From: Wenzhouxiangella sp.
Lineage (GTDB): Bacteria > Pseudomonadota > Gammaproteobacteria > Xanthomonadales > Wenzhouxiangellaceae
Assembly (NCBI GenBank): GCA_007135355.1
Contig: SLJA01000074.1
Span: 1 to 27,201 of the forward strand
Direction of reading: 5' to 3'
DNA length: 27,201 bases
Shown here: in pieces, positions 23,418 through 27,201 of the stretch
How positions within the stretch are numbered: position 1 is the stretch's first letter
Layout: each line of letters opens with the position of its first letter
The notes under the pieces: model-generated
The model's input: only the letters and a program-made list of their open reading frames with translations
Database searches by the model: none
Told to the model about the DNA's origin: nothing
Position numbers and translations under genes: made by a program

Positions 23418-23999
23418 TTACTGATTGTCGAGCAAGGGGCGAAGCCGCTGATCAATGGCTTCGCGTGCCCGGAAAATACGAGATCGCACCGTTCCGATGG
23501 GACAGTCCATCGCCGCGGCGATCTCCTCATAACTCATGCCTTCCATCTCACGCAGAGTGATGGCCACCCGCAGATCATTGGGCAAATCGGCGATCGCGTC
23601 ATGAATCGTTTGCTCGATTTCCTCGCGCAGCAATTCATGCTCCGGCGACCCACGATCCTTGAGACGCGTATCAACCTGGTATTGTTCCGCATCGCCCGCA
23701 TCAATATCAGACAATGGCGGCCGCCGGCTCTGCGCGACCAGGTGGTTTTTGGCCGTGTTGATGGCGATCCGGTATAGCCAGGTGTAGAAGGCGCTGTCGC
23801 CACGAAAGCGCTTGAGGGCCCGGTAGGCCTTGATGAAGGCTTCCTGGGAGACATCCATGGCCTCGGCGTGATCAGAGACGTAGCGGGACACAAGGCTGAT
23901 GATCTTGTGCTGATATTTCCCGACCAGCACATCGAAGGCCTTCTTGTCACCGTTCTGAACTCGCTCTACAAGTAGTTGATCAACTTCCCGTTCGCTCAT
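23418..23999 (-). CDS. rpoE: ECF RNA polymerase sigma factor RpoE (AlgU)
   Basis: This 193-residue sigma factor of the RpoE/AlgU group directs the envelope-stress response. Region 2 contains DVSQEAFIKAYRALKRF and GDSAFYTWLYRIAINTAKNHL (about 49-86); region 4 contains LPNDLRVAITLREMEGMSYEEIAAAMDCPIGTVRSRIFRARE (about 139-180) with the helix-turn-helix. Length and sequence are close to E. coli RpoE and P. aeruginosa AlgU. The ATG at 23997-23999 has an AGG-rich site upstream. It is first in the rpoE-rseA-rseB-rseC-mucD operon; a candidate autoregulated promoter lies upstream. Confidence 0.97.
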   Translation of the reverse strand: MSEREVDQLLVERVQNGDKKAFDVLVGKYQHKIISLVSRYVSDHAEAMDVSQEAFIKAYRALKRFRGDSAFYTWLYRIAINTAKNHLVAQSRRPPLSDIDAGDAEQYQVDTRLKDRGSPEHELLREEIEQTIHDAIADLPNDLRVAITLREMEGMSYEEIAAAMDCPIGTVRSRIFRAREAIDQRLRPLLDNQ

Positions 24000-24041
24000 C
24001 GGGCCTGCCTGGCTCCGTCTTCAACGACCCGGGCTACTGGC

Positions 24042-24069
24042 ATGGACAGCACCCCGGGGCTTAAGTTTC
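24042..24069 (-). promoter_or_regulatory. Candidate RpoE-dependent autoregulatory promoter
   Basis: On the minus strand GAAACTT (24063-24069) is followed after 15 bases by GTCCAT (24042-24047). This resembles the sigma-E pattern GAACTT - 16 - TCTGA/TCAAA only in part: the AAC core and the GTC-type -10 agree, other bases do not. rpoE operons are usually autoregulated, which makes a site here plausible. Confidence 0.35.
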
Positions 24070-24109
24070 GTTCATCGTGCATTCAGTCTGGATAACCTGA
24101 ACGCCGGCC

Positions 24110-24138
24110 CTTGCACTGCCTCCCCGCGGCGGTGCAAG
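24110..24138. repeat. Inverted repeat upstream of rpoE
   Basis: CTTGCACTGCC (24110-24120) and GGCGGTGCAAG (24128-24138) form an 11-bp inverted repeat with one G-T/C-A position and a seven-base centre. It lies in the gap between divergent rpoE and the aldehyde dehydrogenase gene, about 40 bases upstream of the candidate rpoE promoter. It could be an operator or a leader hairpin; no U-run follows on either strand. Confidence 0.45.
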
Positions 24139-24185
24139 CGACCAAGAATAGCACGTGGACCCCAGCAGCCGCTGCGTCTGAATGC

Positions 24186-24191
24186 CATAAT
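24186..24191 (+). promoter_or_regulatory. Possible -10 box of the aldehyde dehydrogenase gene
   Basis: CATAAT lies nine bases before the first in-frame ATG (24200). No convincing -35 is seen 16-18 bases upstream. If this box is used, the transcript would start almost at that ATG, so either the mRNA is leaderless or the second ATG at 24233 is the true start. Confidence 0.25.
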
Positions 24192-24199
24192 GCGGGGTT

Positions 24200-25762
24200 A
24201 TGCAATCCACCAAGGGAACGGGCGAAATCAGCATGCACAGCCATCGCGACATCTTCGACAAACTAGGCCTGTCAAACCTCAACCCCGGCGCCTGCTTCGG
24301 GCCCGGCCAATGGTCGGCAAGCGACCCGTCACGGGCTTTCGACTGCTTCAACCCGACCAACGGCCAAAGCCTGGGGCAAATCACTGCCGCGACAGCGGCC
24401 GATTACGAAAAGGTCATCCTCACCGCCACCGAGGCGGCCCAGGCCTGGCGCCAGGTTCCCGCCCCGATCCGCGGCGAGGCTGTTCGCCGGGTGACCAATG
24501 CCTTGCGTGACTACAAGGATCCGCTGGGCAGCCTGGTGGCGCTGGAGATGGGCAAGATCAAGCCCGAAGGCGACGGCGAAGTCCAGGAGATGATCGACAT
24601 TGGCGATTTCGCGCTCGGCCAGTCGCGCATGCTCTACGGTAAAACCATGCATTCCGAGCGCCCCGGCCACCGCATGTACGAACAGTGGCACCCGCTGGGC
24701 GTGGTCGGCGTGGTCACCGCCTTCAACTTCCCCGTCGCGGTGTGGGCCTGGAACGCGCTACTGTCAGCCATTTGCGGCAACGCCACGGTGTGGAAGCCCT
24801 CGCCGAAGGGCGCGCTGTGCTGCGCTGCCGTGCAGAACATCGTCAACGAAGCCCTGGCCGATACCGACTATCCGCCCATCTTCACCTCGTTCATGGAAAA
24901 CGGCCATGAACTGGCCGGTCGCTTCATTGAAGATGAGCGCGTGGCGCTGATGTCGTTCACCGGTTCCAGCCAGGTCGGCCGCATGGTCGGCGAGCGCGTC
25001 GCCGCGCGTTTCGGCAAGAGCCTGCTCGAACTGGGCGGCAACAACGCCATCATCCTGGAACCCGACGCCGACATGAAGCTGGCCATCCCGGCGATTGTTT
25101 TCGGCGCCGTCGGCACCGCCGGTCAGCGCTGCACCACCACCCGGCGCTTGATCGTGCACGAATCCATCGCCGACGAGGTCTGCGCCACCCTGGCCGATGC
25201 CTACCAGCAGGTGCGCATCGGCGACCCGCTGGAGTCGACCACGCTGATGGGCCCGCTGACCGACCAGGCCGCCGTCGAGCGCTTCGAGGCCGCGGTCGCG
25301 AAGGCACGCGAAGCCGGCGGCGAGGTGCTGACCGGCGGCAAGCGCATCGAGCGCGAAGGCTTTTTCGTCGAGCCGACCATCATCCGCGCCGAGAACGAGT
25401 GGGACATCGTGCAGGAGGAAACCTTCGCGCCCATCCTGTACGTCATCACCTATTCCACCCTGGAAGAAGCCATGGCCAAGCACAATGACGTGCGCCAGGG
25501 GCTGTCCTCGGCCATCTTCACCACCGACGTGCGCAGTGCCGAGTACTTCCTGTCGCACCTGGGCTCGGACTGCGGTATTGCCAACGTCAACATCGGCACC
25601 TCGGGTGCCGAGATCGGCGGCGCCTTCGGCGGCGAGAAGGAAACCGGCGGCGGCCGCGAGTCCGGCTCGGACGCCTGGCAGGCCTATATGCGTCGGCAGA
25701 CCAATACCATCAACTGGTCGACCGAGCTGCCTTTGGCGCAGGGGATCAAGTTTGATCTTTGA
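24200..25762 (+). CDS. ALDH7-family aldehyde dehydrogenase (L-piperidine-6-carboxylate/aminoadipate-semialdehyde dehydrogenase type)
   Basis: This 520-residue NAD(P)-dependent aldehyde dehydrogenase has all catalytic elements: N176 in TAFNFPVAVWAWN, the nucleotide-binding FTGSSQVGR (about 253-261), general base E277 in LLELGGNNAII and nucleophile C311 in AGQRCTTTRR. The ELGGNNAII and GQRCTTTRRL segments and the C-terminal IGGAFGGEKETGGGRESGSD block are those of the ALDH7 (antiquitin/AmaB) group, which oxidises 2-aminoadipate semialdehyde in lysine catabolism. Substrate is inferred from the family; no other lysine gene is nearby. Starts at 24200 or 24233 (MHSHRDIFDKLGL) are both possible. It is divergent from rpoE. 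Confidence 0.93.
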   Translation: MQSTKGTGEISMHSHRDIFDKLGLSNLNPGACFGPGQWSASDPSRAFDCFNPTNGQSLGQITAATAADYEKVILTATEAAQAWRQVPAPIRGEAVRRVTNALRDYKDPLGSLVALEMGKIKPEGDGEVQEMIDIGDFALGQSRMLYGKTMHSERPGHRMYEQWHPLGVVGVVTAFNFPVAVWAWNALLSAICGNATVWKPSPKGALCCAAVQNIVNEALADTDYPPIFTSFMENGHELAGRFIEDERVALMSFTGSSQVGRMVGERVAARFGKSLLELGGNNAIILEPDADMKLAIPAIVFGAVGTAGQRCTTTRRLIVHESIADEVCATLADAYQQVRIGDPLESTTLMGPLTDQAAVERFEAAVAKAREAGGEVLTGGKRIEREGFFVEPTIIRAENEWDIVQEETFAPILYVITYSTLEEAMAKHNDVRQGLSSAIFTTDVRSAEYFLSHLGSDCGIANVNIGTSGAEIGGAFGGEKETGGGRESGSDAWQAYMRRQTNTINWSTELPLAQGIKFDL

Positions 25763-25769
25763 AGCGCAA

Positions 25770-25797
25770 GGGTTCAGGGTTCAGGAGTCAGGGGTCA
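25770..25797. repeat. 7-bp tandem repeat after the ALDH gene
   Basis: Four consecutive 7-mers, GGGTTCA, GGGTTCA, GGAGTCA and GGGGTCA, occupy 25770-25797, beginning eight bases after the ALDH stop codon. A partial GGG follows. The array is purine-rich and non-coding. Confidence 0.75.
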
Positions 25798-25847
25798 GGG
25801 AGCCTGGGGGCAGTCCGCGCTTTGATTGCGAAAGGCGGATTTCTAAT

Positions 25848-25939
25848 CTCACGCAGAGACGCGGAGGCGCTGGGGACGCAGAGAAAACCATAAAGAAGTT
25901 TTTCCTCTGCGCCCTTCGCGCCTTTGCGCTTCTGCGTGA
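25848..25939. repeat. Long imperfect palindrome, copy 1
   Basis: The left arm (CTCACGCAGAGACGCGGAGG, then GACGCAGAGAAAACC at 25875-25889) pairs with the right arm (GTTTTTCCTCTGCG from 25898, then GCGCTTCTGCGTGA to 25939). A short ATAAAGAA centre separates them. The arms are built from degenerate CGCAGAG words. Copy 2 lies about 188 bp downstream. Confidence 0.75.
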
Positions 25940-25960
25940 AGCTTTTCAAACCATGAGCAA

Positions 25961-25985
25961 TCCACCGTGTACCACTGGCTGAAAC
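25961..25985 (+). pseudogene. Duplicated remnant of the pyrD 5' end
   Basis: TCCACCGTGTACCACTGGCT at 25961-25980 mirrors the pyrD start region 188 bp downstream (CAACCACGATGTACCGCTGGCT ending at 26168). Read from the GTG at 25967 it gives V-Y-H-W-L-K against M-Y-R-W-L-R in PyrD, then similarity ends. It is too short to be a gene; it looks like the end of a tandem duplication rather than a coding sequence. Confidence 0.6.
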
Positions 25986-26035
25986 CAGGCCGGAATCAGT
26001 CTCCGCATGTCGACCATGTAATGCCGATCTTTAAT

Positions 26036-26127
26036 CTCATGCTGAGACGAGGAGGCGCTGGGGACGCAGAGAAAACCGTAAACAGTTTTTCCTCTGCGCG
26101 CTCAGCGGCTCTGCGCCTCCGCGTGAG
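26036..26127. repeat. Long imperfect palindrome, copy 2
   Basis: This is a second version of the palindrome at 25848-25939, roughly 80 % identical by eye over the whole duplicated segment. The stretch GGAGGCGCTGGGGACGCAGA (26051-26070) is exactly shared with copy 1, and the GTTTTTCCTCTGCG block (from 26085) is also shared. The right arm differs (CTCAGCGGCTCTGCGCCTCC) but still pairs with the left arm. It ends 27 bases before the pyrD ATG, so it would fold in the pyrD leader if transcribed. Confidence 0.75.
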
Positions 26128-26154
26128 GGCATTCCCAACCATGGATCAACCACG

Positions 26155-27189
26155 ATGTACCGCTGGCTAAGGAAAGGGATGTTTCTGCTGTCGCCGGAGA
26201 CGGCGCACGAGGTGGCGGTGCACGCCATGGCGGCCGGGCGCCTGACCGGGATGAGCCGGCTGATGGCCGGCCCACGGCCGAAGCATCCGGTCGAACTGAT
26301 GGGCCTGCTCTTTCCCAACCCGGTCGGGCTGGCCGCCGGCTTCGACAAGAATGGCGACTACATCGACGCACTCGGCGCGCTCGGTTTCGGCCATATCGAG
26401 GTCGGCACGGTGACCCCGAAGCCACAGCCCGGCAACCCGAAGCCGCGCCTGTTCCGCCTGCCCGAACACCAGGCCATCATCAACCGGATGGGCTTCAACA
26501 ACCAGGGCGTGGATCATCTGGTTGGGCGCCTGAAGGCCGCGCGCTACGACGGCATTGTCGGTGCCAATATCGGGCGCCAGAAAGACACGCCCACCGACCA
26601 GGCCGCCGGTGATTACCGAACCTGCCTGGAAAAGGTCTACCCCTGGTGCGACTACGTCGCGGTCAACATCTCCTCGCCCAACACGCCCAATCTGCGCGAA
26701 CTGCAGGACACCGGGCCTCTCAAGGAACTGCTGGACGAACTGGTCGCCGTGCGCGCGCGGCTGGAGACGGAGCACGAGACGTATCGCCCGATCGTGCTCA
26801 AGATCGCGCCCGACTGGGACGAGGCGGCGCTGACTGCCTCGCTGGAAGTCATCGGTGCTGCGGGACTGGACGGGCTGATCGCGACCAACACCACGCTGGA
26901 GCGCAGCGCCGTGGCCGAACACGCCCATGCGGGTGAAGCCGGGGGCTTGAGCGGACGGCCGCTGATGACCCGCTCCACCGAAGTCCTGCAGCGCGCCCGC
27001 GCGGTACTCGGCGACGACTTTCCGATCATCGCTTCCGGCGGCGTCCATAGCGCAGCCGATGCGGCCGCGAAGCAGGGCGCCGGCGCCGACCTGGTCCAGC
27101 TCTACACCGGCTTCATCTACGAAGGACCCGGACTGATCCGCGCCTGCACCCGGGCCTGGTCGACCACACGGCGACATGCCGCCGCTTGA
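26155..27189 (+). CDS. pyrD: Dihydroorotate dehydrogenase (quinone), class 2
   Basis: PyrD oxidises dihydroorotate to orotate with FMN and quinone at the inner membrane in pyrimidine synthesis. The 344-residue protein has the class-2 N-terminal membrane-contact helices (MYRWLRKGMFLLSPETAHEV), the FMN site region GLAAGFDKNGDYIDAL (about 58-73), FNNQG, and NISSPNTPNLR (171-181) with the class-2 catalytic serine (probably S174). IASGGVHSAADA follows near the phosphate site. The ATG at 26155 lacks a good ribosome site. The first codons are also present 188 bp upstream as part of a tandem duplication. The stop is 12 bases before the window ends. Confidence 0.97.
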   Translation: MYRWLRKGMFLLSPETAHEVAVHAMAAGRLTGMSRLMAGPRPKHPVELMGLLFPNPVGLAAGFDKNGDYIDALGALGFGHIEVGTVTPKPQPGNPKPRLFRLPEHQAIINRMGFNNQGVDHLVGRLKAARYDGIVGANIGRQKDTPTDQAAGDYRTCLEKVYPWCDYVAVNISSPNTPNLRELQDTGPLKELLDELVAVRARLETEHETYRPIVLKIAPDWDEAALTASLEVIGAAGLDGLIATNTTLERSAVAEHAHAGEAGGLSGRPLMTRSTEVLQRARAVLGDDFPIIASGGVHSAADAAAKQGAGADLVQLYTGFIYEGPGLIRACTRAWSTTRRHAAA

Positions 27190-27201
27190 GATCATCGAGG
27201 G

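Larger units (their letters stand above)
25763..26154. other. Repeat-rich non-coding gap between the ALDH gene and pyrD
   Basis: This 392-bp gap has no supportable gene. It holds a 7-bp tandem repeat just after the ALDH stop, then two copies of a roughly 145-bp segment with a period of about 188 bp. Each copy contains a 92-bp imperfect palindrome and ends with the first codons of pyrD; only the second copy continues into the real gene. Short open frames here share the peptide RGGAGDAEKT because they read the repeat. I see no clear pyrD promoter or strong ribosome site. Confidence 0.7.

Noticed and set aside
25967..26170. Small frame of 67 codons between the ALDH gene and pyrD
   Set aside because: It starts in the duplicated pyrD remnant and reads through the palindromic repeat; the peptide RGGAGDAEKT also appears in a frame through the other copy, which shows it is repeat-derived.
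1..27201. CRISPR arrays, toxin-antitoxin pairs, phage or transposase genes, rRNA and tRNA
   Set aside because: I looked for regularly spaced repeats, small paired genes, integrase or transposase motifs and RNA signatures on both strands and found none. The conserved gene order leaves little room for accessory systems.

Overview
The window is a stretch of a gammaproteobacterial chromosome, GC-rich (roughly 60 % by eye) and almost fully coding. Two gene orders point to the lineage. The order corB - ypjD - ffh - rpsP - rimM - trmD - rplS is the one known in enterobacteria. The order rpoE/algU - rseA/mucA - rseB/mucB - rseC/mucC - mucD - lepA - lepB - DUF4845 - rnc - era - recO - pdxJ is the one known in Pseudomonas. 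Both occur here on one contig, which suits a deep-branching gammaproteobacterium (Xanthomonadales/Chromatiales/Wenzhouxiangella-like; an inference, not a match).

Layout. (1) 94-2856, minus strand: htpG behind a heat-shock-type promoter, followed 42 bp later by a single-domain voltage-gated sodium channel. (2) 3060-4390, plus strand: a membrane-anchored M23 peptidase overlapping a bactofilin by 97 bp, a cell-shape/envelope pair. (3) 4475-8437, minus strand: a DUF4442 protein, then the ribosome-biogenesis operon rpsP-rimM-trmD-rplS with its own promoter and terminator, then ffh. (4) 8523-10713, plus strand: ypjD and corB, divergent from ffh and separated from each other by a 66-bp inverted-repeat element. 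(5) 10804-13640: a secreted AsmA/YdbH-like protein (minus) divergent from a REC-Hpt protein (plus). (6) 13628-23999, minus strand: the envelope-stress sigma operon with the periplasmic protease mucD, running into lepA-lepB-DUF4845-rnc-era-recO-pdxJ, where several genes are joined by short stop/start overlaps. (7) 24200-27189, plus strand: an ALDH7-type aldehyde dehydrogenase and pyrD, separated by 392 bp of repeat-rich non-coding DNA.

How the genes work together. Much of the window concerns protein synthesis, targeting and envelope quality control: ribosomal proteins, RimM/TrmD, Ffh (SRP), LepA, LepB (signal peptidase), Era/RNase III, the sigma-E system with MucD, HtpG, and the M23/bactofilin pair. 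RpoE is held by RseA; RseB and RseC modulate that hold, and MucD removes damaged envelope proteins.

I found no defence system, CRISPR array, tRNA, rRNA, prophage or transposase gene. The less ordinary content lies in the gaps: a tandem duplication (period about 188 bp) that copied a long imperfect palindrome plus the first codons of pyrD; a 66-bp element with perfect 15-bp inverted ends that includes the ypjD stop codon; a 9-bp tandem repeat running into the stop codon of the AsmA-like gene; and GC-rich hairpins ahead of lepA and rpoE.
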